Origin: Paraburkholderia rhynchosiae
GTDB lineage: Bacteria > Pseudomonadota > Gammaproteobacteria > Burkholderiales > Burkholderiaceae
Assembly: GCF_002879865.1 (NCBI RefSeq)
Contig: NZ_PNXY01000009.1
Coordinates: 124,001 to 188,000, forward strand
Reading direction: 5' to 3'
DNA length: 64,000 bases
Under the pieces are notes generated by a model that was given only the letters and a program-made list of their open reading frames with translations, did not search any database and was not told the DNA's origin. Made by a program: the position numbers and the translations under genes. Position 1 is the first letter of the stretch, and each line of letters opens with the position of its first letter. Of this stretch, positions 29,911 through 37,462 are shown piece after piece.

Positions 29911-30066
29911 GCTGCCTGAGGCATACGGCGGGCGCGCAGTAGCGTCCGCAATGACAACCTTGTCTTTCTCAAGCACGGCGCTGCCGTGAGCAGGCTCAGG
30001 TGACCACTTCGGTCTGAAGACCTCGAGCGGCAACTTCGGCAGATGAACGGCGAGAAAGACGCGCAT
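29911..30066 (-). pseudogene. imuB: Truncated imuB (Y-family polymerase-like), N-terminal stump
   Basis: The ATG at 30066 lies inside the end of imuA and opens a frame reading MRVFLAVHLPKLPLEVF, then AVLEKDKVVIADATARPPY. This is the normal ImuB start, including the ADATAR segment of the first polymerase motif. Homology stops after about 52 codons, right at the hamB stop codon. Codons beyond 29911 belong to the antisense of hamB. The rest of imuB and dnaE2 is not in the window, so this is a scar of insertion or deletion. Confidence 0.8.
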
Positions 30067-30703
30067 GTCGGGAAAGCAGAACAGGGGTGGGTTGAAGGGG
30101 AATCGACAGGGGCTCTGCGCGGGAGGGCCCTCGTCGTTTCACGATGTCGACGGTCAGCCCGTCGGCGGATGGTCTGAGCGCGAGCCTCAATAACGCCGGT
30201 GATGCGTCCTGTGCGGCGGCGAGCGGCCGCACCATGATGAAAAGCGTCTCCGATGACTGGGCAGCCAGGTGCAGACGTCGAAGCGATGAAGCCTGCGCGT
30301 ACTGGGTCCAGAAAATTAGCGCGCCGCAACTGCCGGCACGAAGAATCTGCTCGGCCGACCATAGCGCATCCGCGGTTTTCGGCGTCTTCACTCGAAGCAC
30401 CTGGTCCAGAGACAGCCCGATGTAACTCAACCCCGGTCCGTCAGGGGTATGAGGCGGCTGCACGAACGCGACCGGTCGATGTCCCGCGGCGCTGAGCGCC
30501 GGACGCAGCAGCCGGAGTTCACCTACGCCGGCCTGCTGGACGAGCAGGTCGACTAGCGCGCCAACTGGCCATCCACCACCCGGCAGTTCCGCTGACAGCG
30601 CCGGATACCCAGTCTCGACGACCCTGCCGCGACTACGGGCGAGCTGCGACGCCCGCCAAAGCGACGGGTGTATCTCCTCAGCAAGGCCGGTAGCGGTAGA
30701 CAT
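29996..30703 (-). CDS. imuA: Translesion synthesis-associated protein ImuA, copy 1
   Basis: 235 residues of the RecA-like ImuA family: IHPSLWRASQLA, then ALSAELPGGGWPVGALVDLL (a degenerate Walker A-like loop without the GKT lysine) and later RPLAAAQDASPALLRLALRP. ImuA normally works with ImuB and DnaE2 in error-prone repair after DNA damage. The ATG at 30703 follows a LexA box by 15 bp. The imuB start overlaps the 3' end by 71 bp, but imuB is cut short, so mutagenic synthesis from this locus is probably lost. A second copy at 54777 is nearly identical through about residue 210. A longer frame to 31144 reads through the operator and was rejected. Confidence 0.88.
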   Translation of the reverse strand: MSTATGLAEEIHPSLWRASQLARSRGRVVETGYPALSAELPGGGWPVGALVDLLVQQAGVGELRLLRPALSAAGHRPVAFVQPPHTPDGPGLSYIGLSLDQVLRVKTPKTADALWSAEQILRAGSCGALIFWTQYAQASSLRRLHLAAQSSETLFIMVRPLAAAQDASPALLRLALRPSADGLTVDIVKRRGPSRAEPLSIPLQPTPVLLSRHARLSRRSSAEVAARGLQTEVVT

Positions 30704-30718
30704 TGGCAGTCCAAAAAC

Positions 30719-30734
30719 CTGTATATTTATACAG
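30719..30734. promoter_or_regulatory. LexA (SOS) box for imuA copy 1
   Basis: CTGTATATTTATACAG is a near-perfect SOS box (CTGT-N8-ACAG), 15 bp upstream of the imuA start. The divergent gene at 30791 starts 56 bp from it and may be controlled by it too. Confidence 0.9.
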
Positions 30735-30790
30735 TATCGTACACGCAAATCCGCAAGAGTGAACTGACACTTTTTAACGAGGGCTGAATC

Positions 30791-31105
30791 ATGGATGCAC
30801 GCGTTCGGCAGGTCGACCATCCGATGCCGGAGATGGCTACGTTCGTCGCAAAACTGCGTTCGGCCTTCGGAGACGAGGCGATTGACGAGGCGGTTAGGCG
30901 CGGAAAAGCTGGTGAGCCTGTCTTTTACGCATGCGAAAATGGCCGCGCCGTTGGGACCGCAAGTCCGGTGAGCGAAAACGTCTGGCGTGCTAACTCTGAC
31001 ATATGGGACCGGCAATATTGTCCCGGCTGTGACGGCGAATGCGTCGGACAGGGTGTTGGTTGCAAGGAGTGGCTGAAACGAGCAGCCGGCAAGGAGAAAC
31101 TGTGA
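30791..31105 (+). CDS. Small Cys-rich-tail protein of unknown function
   Basis: 104 residues, not recognised. The first half is an acidic/basic helical segment (VAKLRSAFGDEAIDEAVRRG). The C-terminus has closely spaced cysteines (QYCPGCDGECVGQGVGCKEW) that could bind metal. The ATG is preceded by GAGGG about 6 nt upstream. It is divergent from imuA copy 1 and shares the LexA box region, so it may be damage-inducible. It overlaps the next gene by 4 nt (GTGA), which supports a real operon of three small genes. Confidence 0.6.
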   Translation: MDARVRQVDHPMPEMATFVAKLRSAFGDEAIDEAVRRGKAGEPVFYACENGRAVGTASPVSENVWRANSDIWDRQYCPGCDGECVGQGVGCKEWLKRAAGKEKL

Positions 31106-31452
31106 AAAGAATTGGACTGGCGTTATTGATGGCCACGCTCGCACCCGCTACGTTCGCAGCTGGCACATACTCTGAGGTGTGGAATCCGCCAGAAGCACGT
31201 GGGACCATGCCGAAACACGTGAGGGCTACGCGAAAGGTTTCGTCTCATCGGCGTGTGATTACGCATACGGTGAAGGTGCACGCGCGGCGCGCGCCGACAC
31301 CTGCGCCAAAACTCATGGCAAAGCAACGCAACATGCAGGAACCCGTTCCGGCGACCGAACCAGACATCTCGGATATTCCGCGCCAGATAACCCCCGAGGG
31401 CAACGTGCTTCGCGTGACTGCTCACGGAGCGGAAGCTAAGGTGGCCCGCTGA
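31102..31452 (+). CDS. Secreted basic protein of unknown function
   Basis: 116 residues with a clear signal peptide (MKRIGLALLMATLAPATFAA, cleavage after FAA). The mature part is basic (KVSSHRRVITHTVKVHARRA), with a Pro-rich middle and no known motif. The GTG start at 31102 has AAGGAG 5 nt upstream and overlaps the preceding stop. The stop overlaps the next ATG by one base. Function unknown; export to the periplasm is likely. Confidence 0.6.
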   Translation: MKRIGLALLMATLAPATFAAGTYSEVWNPPEARGTMPKHVRATRKVSSHRRVITHTVKVHARRAPTPAPKLMAKQRNMQEPVPATEPDISDIPRQITPEGNVLRVTAHGAEAKVAR

Positions 31453-31670
31453 TGGAGTCGCAGTCCTATCATTGCTACAGTATCTGGGGGCACGCAATTC
31501 TGCAGCAGGAGGAAATCCTTCAGCCAGACCGTTTTGCGGCAAGTGGAACGATAACCGTGAACGGCAAACTGGTCGAAGCCTCAGGCATCCTCGCTTACTT
31601 CGACACAGAAGAGGAAGCGCAACACGCCGGCCTGGCTTGGGCACGTGCCTGGATTGATTACCACGGGTAG
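31452..31670 (+). CDS. Small protein of an imuA-linked family (WGHAI...GLAWARAWID), copy 1
   Basis: 72 residues: YSIWGHAILQQEE, then RFAASGTITVNGK, EASGILAYFD and GLAWARAWIDYHG. The same blocks occur in the gene at 55859, next to the second imuA, and in a decayed third copy around 56720-56877. Conservation of the aromatic and Gly positions between copies shows that it is a real protein. The ATG overlaps the preceding stop by one base. The function is unknown; the sheet-plus-helix pattern suggests a small single-domain protein. Confidence 0.65.
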   Translation: MESQSYHCYSIWGHAILQQEEILQPDRFAASGTITVNGKLVEASGILAYFDTEEEAQHAGLAWARAWIDYHG

Positions 31671-31759
31671 TCGAAACAGAATCGCGCAGTGCATCAACAT
31701 CTTTTGCTGAGTGAGTAAGGTTTACAGTCACTAACACCGGCCCCCGCCGCGATGCGGAC

Positions 31760-32040
31760 ATAGGGTCATGCGCAGTCCAGTCGTCACCGCCTGTGTGTTC
31801 GATTATCTGATTGCCAAGCCAGTCAGTCCGGCGCCAGTAGACAGGGAAGTCAATGTGGTAGCCCTCCGCGTACCAGACCGTCACGGCGTTCTTCCGTGCC
31901 TCAGGCTCTTTCGTGAAGTTGCTGCACTTTTCGAGGAGCGCGTCGCAAACTCGAGCGCGCGCATCGGCCGCCTTCTCCGGGAGGTCACTCGCTTCGAAGA
32001 TGACGGCGACGTCGATGGCCGCCGAAACGCTTGCCCGTCA
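31760..32040 (-). pseudogene. Remnant of a CD-NTase-like nucleotidyltransferase
   Basis: After an in-frame stop at 32040-32038 the minus-strand frame reads IDVAVIFEASD, then KEPEARKNAVTVWYAEGYHI, DFPVYWRRTDWLGNQIIEHT and DDWTAHDP. This matches the middle of cGAS/DncV-like nucleotidyltransferases: the DxD-type strand, the VTVxY...HIDF strand with its catalytic Asp, and the segment before the C-terminal helices. The N-terminal G-S motif and the C-terminal domain are missing, and the open frame beyond about 31760 is unrelated. It looks like a decayed CBASS or related signalling gene. Family assignment is by eye. Confidence 0.55.
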
Positions 32041-32075
32041 TGTGGCTGCTCACATCCAATGACAGGGCCGGCAGG

Positions 32076-32882
32076 TCACTGTTCCCAGCGGCGTCGCAGT
32101 GTTGCAATCCTCGCGTCCGTCCGAAGCGCCTTGCCATCTGGACCACATAGCGCAACAGACCCCTCTGGTAGACCGAAGACACGTTCGATTCGCCTCTTGA
32201 TGCTTCCCACACGGGCATCTGCACGCGCGGCGCGGAATCGTCCTGGAACTTGCGCCCTAACCTGCGGCAGTCGCGGCTCACTGCTTCCGTGGACCAGCTC
32301 GCGCTCTACGGGCTTCTTGCCAAACAGGCACGTTACGTCCTGCAGAATTGACTTTTCGACATCGGAGCTGGTCAGCTTATTCCAGTGGTACTGGGCGCGA
32401 ATCAAGAAATGATACGTTTCATATCCGACTTCTCGCACCGCTCCGACGACGGACTCGACCTCGTGGTCGAGTCGCTCCTCATCTTCGTCGCTTGCGTCGA
32501 ATACAATAGACGCTGCCGGAGAATCATCGAGTGCCGTTTCGAGGCTCTCAGCTACAACCTGCATTAGGTCCGCCAAGTCCGACAACTGTACTTCGTCAAT
32601 CTCGCGAGCATCGTCCTCCCCTTCCTGCTCAGGAGAGTCATCGCTCGATTCCGAGGAGGCGGAATATCGCGCGAGATACTCGAAACCTTCGCTTACGCGC
32701 TGCGATAGCTCGTCCAACCAGTCGACAAATTCCCCGTAGCCCAGACGCTCGCCGAACACATCATTCGCGCTCTCGATACACAGTTGCAGCATGCGCAATC
32801 CGTATGCAAAATCGATGGCATAGGTGTCGTATTCAGCCGACAACAGTGCAAATTCATCCGCCCCTAGGCAGTATTTGGTCAT
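32076..32882 (-). CDS. Unknown protein with acidic centre and ubiquitin-like C-terminal segment
   Basis: 268 residues, not recognised. The N-terminal 80 residues are helical, residues 80-150 are very acidic (SSDDSPEQEGEDDAREIDEV), and a helical block follows. The last 45 residues (RVGSIKRRIERVFGLPEGSV, then ALCGPDGKALRTDARIATLR) follow the helix-loop-strand pattern of ubiquitin-like beta-grasp folds. It is upstream of the CD-NTase remnant on the same strand, 36 bp away, so the two were probably one operon. Some CBASS and Bil/Bub-type systems use ubiquitin-like chemistry, but this link is inference. No C-terminal Gly-Gly is present. Confidence 0.55.
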   Translation of the reverse strand: MTKYCLGADEFALLSAEYDTYAIDFAYGLRMLQLCIESANDVFGERLGYGEFVDWLDELSQRVSEGFEYLARYSASSESSDDSPEQEGEDDAREIDEVQLSDLADLMQVVAESLETALDDSPAASIVFDASDEDEERLDHEVESVVGAVREVGYETYHFLIRAQYHWNKLTSSDVEKSILQDVTCLFGKKPVERELVHGSSEPRLPQVRAQVPGRFRAARADARVGSIKRRIERVFGLPEGSVALCGPDGKALRTDARIATLRRRWEQ

Positions 32883-33186
32883 CTTGAAGTTACCTCTTAG
32901 AAAGAGCTATCTGCAGCGGTACCACGTAACAGGCGACACACATTTTTGCGCGATGGATGACGAATCCGGCGCATGTCGTTTTCGTTTCTGAGCAGTCGCC
33001 GCCAACAAGTGGAGTAGTGATGTGCCATGTTTTCTAATACGTCTCTGCTTCTACGGCCACAAGCTTAGATTCTTTAGTGATGACCACCGACACGTCTTAA
33101 GTCAGAACAGCCCGAAAGCAGCTCACGGATAGCCGCCCGGCAAGTCATCGGAATCAGGTTGTTGAGTCATCTGTCAACCGCGCAAG
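32883..33186. other. Intergenic stretch, no gene seen
   Basis: 304 bp of lower-GC sequence upstream of the 268-aa gene. It should contain that gene's promoter; no clear motif was found. Confidence 0.4.
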
Positions 33187-33897
33187 TCACCACCGCGGGT
33201 CGCAAGCAATACTTTTAATCTGAATGATGAACCATGTTGCATAGCGAGTTTCGAAATCGAGTGCAGCCGCTACACTCCTCACAAAGCACGCACCGGACTC
33301 GGAATACACGTCGCCAGAGACCAGCAGGTTCAGTGAAAGTTGCTCCAATCCTGTATCGCTTGCCCGACTGTCAACCTGCTCAAAAGCTGACTGTGCAAGT
33401 AGAGCAATCTTTCTCGCAAGGTCTTGGCCGAGCGCGATGCACCTGTAACGCGCCTCAAGCCAGACCTCCTGAACGCCAATCTCGACGCTGCCGTCGCAAC
33501 GGATGCACAGCGAAAACGTGCAATAGCCAATGGGCTCCAACCTGTTGGTGACGATTAGGCGATAGCCAAGGTAGGATGCCACGTCCTGCGTATCGGAGTT
33601 GTGAGTACTCTCGCTCTCAAGCCAGGCGGAAGTTCCTCCCTTGCGGGACAGGCCGTGCCCGGCAAGCGCAGAATATCGAGAAGAAGCACGACTCGGCTTC
33701 ATGTCAGCGTGAACCTTCTTTCTCAGAGCGGGCAATATCTCGTTCAACCCTCGCGCTGATGGAGGTTCGACATAAATTGCAAACGACGCTGCCTTGATGC
33801 TAGACGGCAGCCTTGCACGTTGCGTTGGGAATGCGGGCGAGAGGTCTAGCGCCAGTGGTCGGTGCAAAATGTTCTGCAAGCGCGCCTTTCGTTTCAT
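33187..33897 (-). CDS. Hypothetical protein, possible GNAT-like core
   Basis: 236 residues, not recognised. The middle (LGYRLIVTNRLEPIGYCTFS, then VEIGVQEVWLEARYRCIALG and QDLARKIALLA) has the strand-helix rhythm of a GNAT acetyltransferase acetyl-CoA site, but the RxxGxG/A loop is imperfect (RCIALGQDL). The N-terminal 60 residues are low in structure. The gene stands alone between the 268-aa gene and Zorya. Composition is protein-like and the frame is long for the local GC level, but expression is unproven. Confidence 0.45.
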   Translation of the reverse strand: MKRKARLQNILHRPLALDLSPAFPTQRARLPSSIKAASFAIYVEPPSARGLNEILPALRKKVHADMKPSRASSRYSALAGHGLSRKGGTSAWLESESTHNSDTQDVASYLGYRLIVTNRLEPIGYCTFSLCIRCDGSVEIGVQEVWLEARYRCIALGQDLARKIALLAQSAFEQVDSRASDTGLEQLSLNLLVSGDVYSESGACFVRSVAAALDFETRYATWFIIQIKSIACDPRW

Positions 33898-34515
33898 TTC
33901 GATGTTCCTGTAGCCGCAGCGTCGCGGTGATGCGCTCGTTCAGGCATTGATGCCCCGGAAGCTTTAGCATTTAACAAAGTGGCCGCTCCGTCGGAATGAC
34001 TTTCCGCGATACTCTCGGCAGGACGCTGCGACAGTGCGAAAATCATGGGTTGATTGAGGCTCCAACCGTTATACGCGAGAAGGTAGCTTATCCATTGCTT
34101 TCGGGACCACAGTCGGGTGCGGCGCCATTTTCTGCACGTCGGAAAGGTATCCGAAGAGTTTTTGGGGACGCTGACGTCCCCAACTGTCAAAAATGCAAGT
34201 CCTCAAAGTCCGCCGGCCGAACGCAGCTCGAATTCGCGTGTTATGACGACGCGGTTGCCGAGCGGGCATTGCGTACGCTACCGAACCACCTTTCAGTCCG
34301 TTCGGCTCTATAATCCATCCCGCGAATTGCCTTTGAAAGACCGCATACTTCGCCGATTTGAATTCCGTTCGCTAATGCAAGAATAAGAAAACCCACCTTT
34401 GACGTGTGGGAAAACGAGAGACCAGACACCGGACGCCCGTGCATAAAGCGTAATCAAACGCTCTGCACCCGCCAATGCCGCCGCGCGGCATCCGGGTCAA
34501 ACCTACGGGTATCAA
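33898..34515. other. 618-bp stretch upstream of zorA without a supported gene
   Basis: No frame has a convincing start and composition. A perfect hairpin, GGGGACG / CGTCCCC around CTGA, lies at 34164-34181 between T-rich and A-rich flanks (gagtttttgg on the left, ctgtcaaaaatg on the right), so it could terminate transcription on either strand. The zorA promoter must lie near the right end. Confidence 0.5.
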
Positions 34516-36747
34516 ATGACCGACCGGCTTGTAAATTTCCTGGCCACCATCAATCCGGCTCTGCGCGAGCTGTCCGGCTTCCCTCTAGCCGTTTTCGGCC
34601 TCGTTCTGCTGCTTACCTTTTTATTCGTTGCCGGGTACGCATGGAAAGGCTCGCAGGTATGGTTGCAACTCCGCGCGGTAATCCGCGGTGTCAAGCAGGC
34701 CGGCGTGCGCCCAGACCCGGACGAAATCGGCAAACACTTCAACCGTGCACCGCTGAAGCACCTTTGGCTTGAATATAGGGACACCCTTCATGCGCTGCGT
34801 CGCACCGCCAACGGAACTCCTGAGACCCGGGCGACGCTTCCCGCAGAGACCTATTTCACCCGAGATGTGCTGGTGGATGCGCGACTGTTTGATGATTTCA
34901 CACGGCACCTGCCGGGCATCCTGACAGGGCTCGGCATCATCGGAACATTCGCGGGTCTCCTTCAGGGCTTGAGTGGGTTTGACCCGTCCAACCCGACCAA
35001 AGCGGTCTCCGGTCTCACACCGCTTCTCGCCGGGGTTTCCCACGCGTTCATTGCCTCGGCAGTCGCGATTTGCTGCGCGATGGGCGTCACCTTTCTAAGT
35101 CGCCTGACACTCGCCTACCTGTATGGCCTGGTCGAGAAACTGAATCACGCGATTGACGCGCTCTATAACACTGGAGCGGGCGAGGAATATCTCGCACGAC
35201 TCGTTCACGCTTCCGAGAAGAGTGAGGCGCACGCGGCCCAACTCAAGGACGCAATGGTGGAAGACCTGAGCCGCATGATGACGAATCTGGTCGAACGTCA
35301 GATTGAAGCACAGGCGAAAGCCTCCGTGATGCTCGGCGAACACATCGGGCAGACCATCAACAGTTCACTCGCTGCGCCGCTCCAACGGATGACCGATGCG
35401 ATGGAGCAAACGAGCCGCGGAAACGGTGAGGCTGTCAATGGGATGCTTGAATCGATGCTGACGAGCTTTATGGCCAAGCTCGAAGACACCTTTGGCGGCC
35501 AGATGCGCGGGGCGAACGAACAGATTGAGCGCTCGCTGGGTGCCATGCAAGCGGTTCAGGATTCCATGCAACAGCTGCTGGGTGACATTTCCAGAACCAA
35601 TGAGCACGCGTCGACCCAGGTCACCGGGAAGCTCGAAGAGGCCCTCGCGCACGCATCTGCGAATCAGGAGCTGATGACCACGCAGATGCGGGACTTCGTA
35701 AATGAGTTCCGGCAACTGGTCGCCGACGAGCATAGCAAGTCCAGGCAGGTGATGGACGACACCGTTGGTCAGGTGATGGCGCGTGTCAACGACACGCTTC
35801 AGAGTCTCGCGGACAGCAGGAGCCAGTCGGCGCAGCAGGAACAGCAGCGCAATGAATCGCTGGGCCGCCGAACCGAAGAAATCATCAGCGGCCTTTCGGG
35901 CCACCAGGAAATGATGGCTACGCAGATGCGCCAGTTTGCAGCGGAACTGGGCACCGGTGCCGCAAAACAGCAGGACTTAAATAGCCAGGCAATGAGCGAT
36001 GTGGTCGGCCGGGTTCTGCAAGAAGTATCCGCGTCCGTCGCCCAGTTGCAGGCAACACGAGACGCGGCGGCAACACAGGACCAGGCACGGAACGAGGCAC
36101 TCACGCGTCGCACCGAAGAAGTTGTCAGCAACCTTTCCGCACAACTGAAAGCCATGGTCGAAGCGGTCACTGGCCAGATTGCGCGCACACAGGCCAATAT
36201 TGATGCGCTTCAGGCCGTCAGCATCCGGGCAATCGACGGGATGAATAACGGTGCGGCGACCATGAATACGGCGGCGAACCGGTTTGAAACCGCAGGCGCT
36301 TCCGTCACTACCGTGTTCGAGAAATCAGTGGCCGTCGCGGCCGACTTGCAGCGCGCCACTTCGGCGCTTCAGTCGGCGTCGACTACCGTCACACAGGCAT
36401 TCCAGCAGTATGACCGCACCCGTGAGACCGTCCAGGAATATGTTGGCATCCTGAAGGGTCTCGTCGAGTCCGCGGGAAAAGAAGTCGGACTGACACAATC
36501 CATGCTCACCGACCTTGAAGGGATTGTGCAAACGCTACGCGAGGCAGAACGACAGGCTGCCGAGTATCTGAACGGTGTCAATCAGACGCTCGCCGAGTCT
36601 TTCGAGCAGTTTGGCAACGCCATGACCAACCAACTGCGTCAGACCATCGGAGAGACGGACCGCCATCTCGGTCATGGCGTCCAGCAACTGACCGGCGTCG
36701 TCCAGGAGCTCGGCATCGCCCTTCAGCGCATGAAGCGCGCGGCGTAA
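34516..36747 (+). CDS. zorA: Zorya defence protein ZorA (MotA/TolQ-like with long tail)
   Basis: 743 residues. Three membrane helices are visible at about 22-42, 134-154 and 174-196; the conserved channel segments are LPGILTGLGIIGTFAGLLQG and AGVSHAFIASAVAICCAMGV, as in MotA/ExbB/TolQ stators. After residue 215 comes a long cytoplasmic coiled coil. Within it an approximately 82-residue unit is repeated in tandem (about 378-460 and 461-542: ELMTTQMRDF/EMMATQMRQF, RRTEEIISGLS/RRTEEVVSNLS). In Zorya, ZorA and ZorB form a proton-driven motor in the inner membrane that is thought to signal phage entry to ZorC/ZorD through this tail. It is first of a tight four-gene operon. Confidence 0.9.
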   Translation: MTDRLVNFLATINPALRELSGFPLAVFGLVLLLTFLFVAGYAWKGSQVWLQLRAVIRGVKQAGVRPDPDEIGKHFNRAPLKHLWLEYRDTLHALRRTANGTPETRATLPAETYFTRDVLVDARLFDDFTRHLPGILTGLGIIGTFAGLLQGLSGFDPSNPTKAVSGLTPLLAGVSHAFIASAVAICCAMGVTFLSRLTLAYLYGLVEKLNHAIDALYNTGAGEEYLARLVHASEKSEAHAAQLKDAMVEDLSRMMTNLVERQIEAQAKASVMLGEHIGQTINSSLAAPLQRMTDAMEQTSRGNGEAVNGMLESMLTSFMAKLEDTFGGQMRGANEQIERSLGAMQAVQDSMQQLLGDISRTNEHASTQVTGKLEEALAHASANQELMTTQMRDFVNEFRQLVADEHSKSRQVMDDTVGQVMARVNDTLQSLADSRSQSAQQEQQRNESLGRRTEEIISGLSGHQEMMATQMRQFAAELGTGAAKQQDLNSQAMSDVVGRVLQEVSASVAQLQATRDAAATQDQARNEALTRRTEEVVSNLSAQLKAMVEAVTGQIARTQANIDALQAVSIRAIDGMNNGAATMNTAANRFETAGASVTTVFEKSVAVAADLQRATSALQSASTTVTQAFQQYDRTRETVQEYVGILKGLVESAGKEVGLTQSMLTDLEGIVQTLREAERQAAEYLNGVNQTLAESFEQFGNAMTNQLRQTIGETDRHLGHGVQQLTGVVQELGIALQRMKRAA

Positions 36748-36751
36748 CGCC

Positions 36752-37462
36752 ATGTTTCCGCGAATCGTAGTCAAACGTCCCGGCAAGTCCGAAGGTGAAA
36801 GTCCCTTCTGGATTTCCTTTTCGGACCTGATGTCCGCATTGATGACCCTGTTCCTGGTCGTGATGGCCGCGACGCTTATCACTGTCACCAAGAGCGTCTC
36901 GACCGTTGAGGAAAGGAAGATACAGCGCGAAACGGACATCCGGGAACTGATGGCGCAAATCAAGGAAGTGTCGCGGCAGTTTCCAGAGGTAAAGGTCAAC
37001 GAAACCACTTATCGCATCGACCTCGGTGACATTGTCCGGTTCGATAGCGGACGGTCAGACATCTCGACCAGCGGGGCAACATTCCTTCGCAACTACGTAC
37101 CGGTTCTTCTCAAGGCGCAACAGACAGATATTGGCCGGAAATGGATTCGCCGCATCGTCGTGGAAGGGTTTACCGACCAGGACGGCAGCTATCTATACAA
37201 CCTGGGGCTGAGCCTCGACCGCAGCCGGCGTGTGGTTTGTTCACTTTTCGCACTACAAAGCCGAGACGAGACGCCTTTGAGCGTTGGTCAAAAAACGCAG
37301 ATTCGTGACCTGTTCCTTGTCGGCGGATACTCGTTCAACTCTACGAAGGAGTCCAAGGAAGCGAGTCGCCGGGTCGAACTGAAGGTCGAGTTCTGGGCGC
37401 TTGACGAGCAATCCTCCGCACCGCCAGCACCCGTCTCGAAGGAGTTTGGGCAATGCAGCTAG
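36752..37462 (+). CDS. zorB: Zorya defence protein ZorB (MotB/OmpA-like)
   Basis: 236 residues. A short cytoplasmic start is followed by one membrane helix carrying the proton-accepting aspartate (D25 in FWISFSDLMSALMTLFLVVM). The periplasmic OmpA-type peptidoglycan-binding domain follows (RIVVEGFTDQDGSYLYNLGL, then ASRRVELKVEF). This is the stator partner of ZorA. It begins 4 bp after the zorA stop and overlaps zorC by 10 bp. Length matches known ZorB. Confidence 0.9.
   Translation: MFPRIVVKRPGKSEGESPFWISFSDLMSALMTLFLVVMAATLITVTKSVSTVEERKIQRETDIRELMAQIKEVSRQFPEVKVNETTYRIDLGDIVRFDSGRSDISTSGATFLRNYVPVLLKAQQTDIGRKWIRRIVVEGFTDQDGSYLYNLGLSLDRSRRVVCSLFALQSRDETPLSVGQKTQIRDLFLVGGYSFNSTKESKEASRRVELKVEFWALDEQSSAPPAPVSKEFGQCS

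Noticed and set aside
30704..31144. Longer start for imuA copy 1 (382-residue version)
   Set aside because: The extension crosses the LexA box and antisense small genes and has no ImuA-like sequence; the same holds for copy 2.
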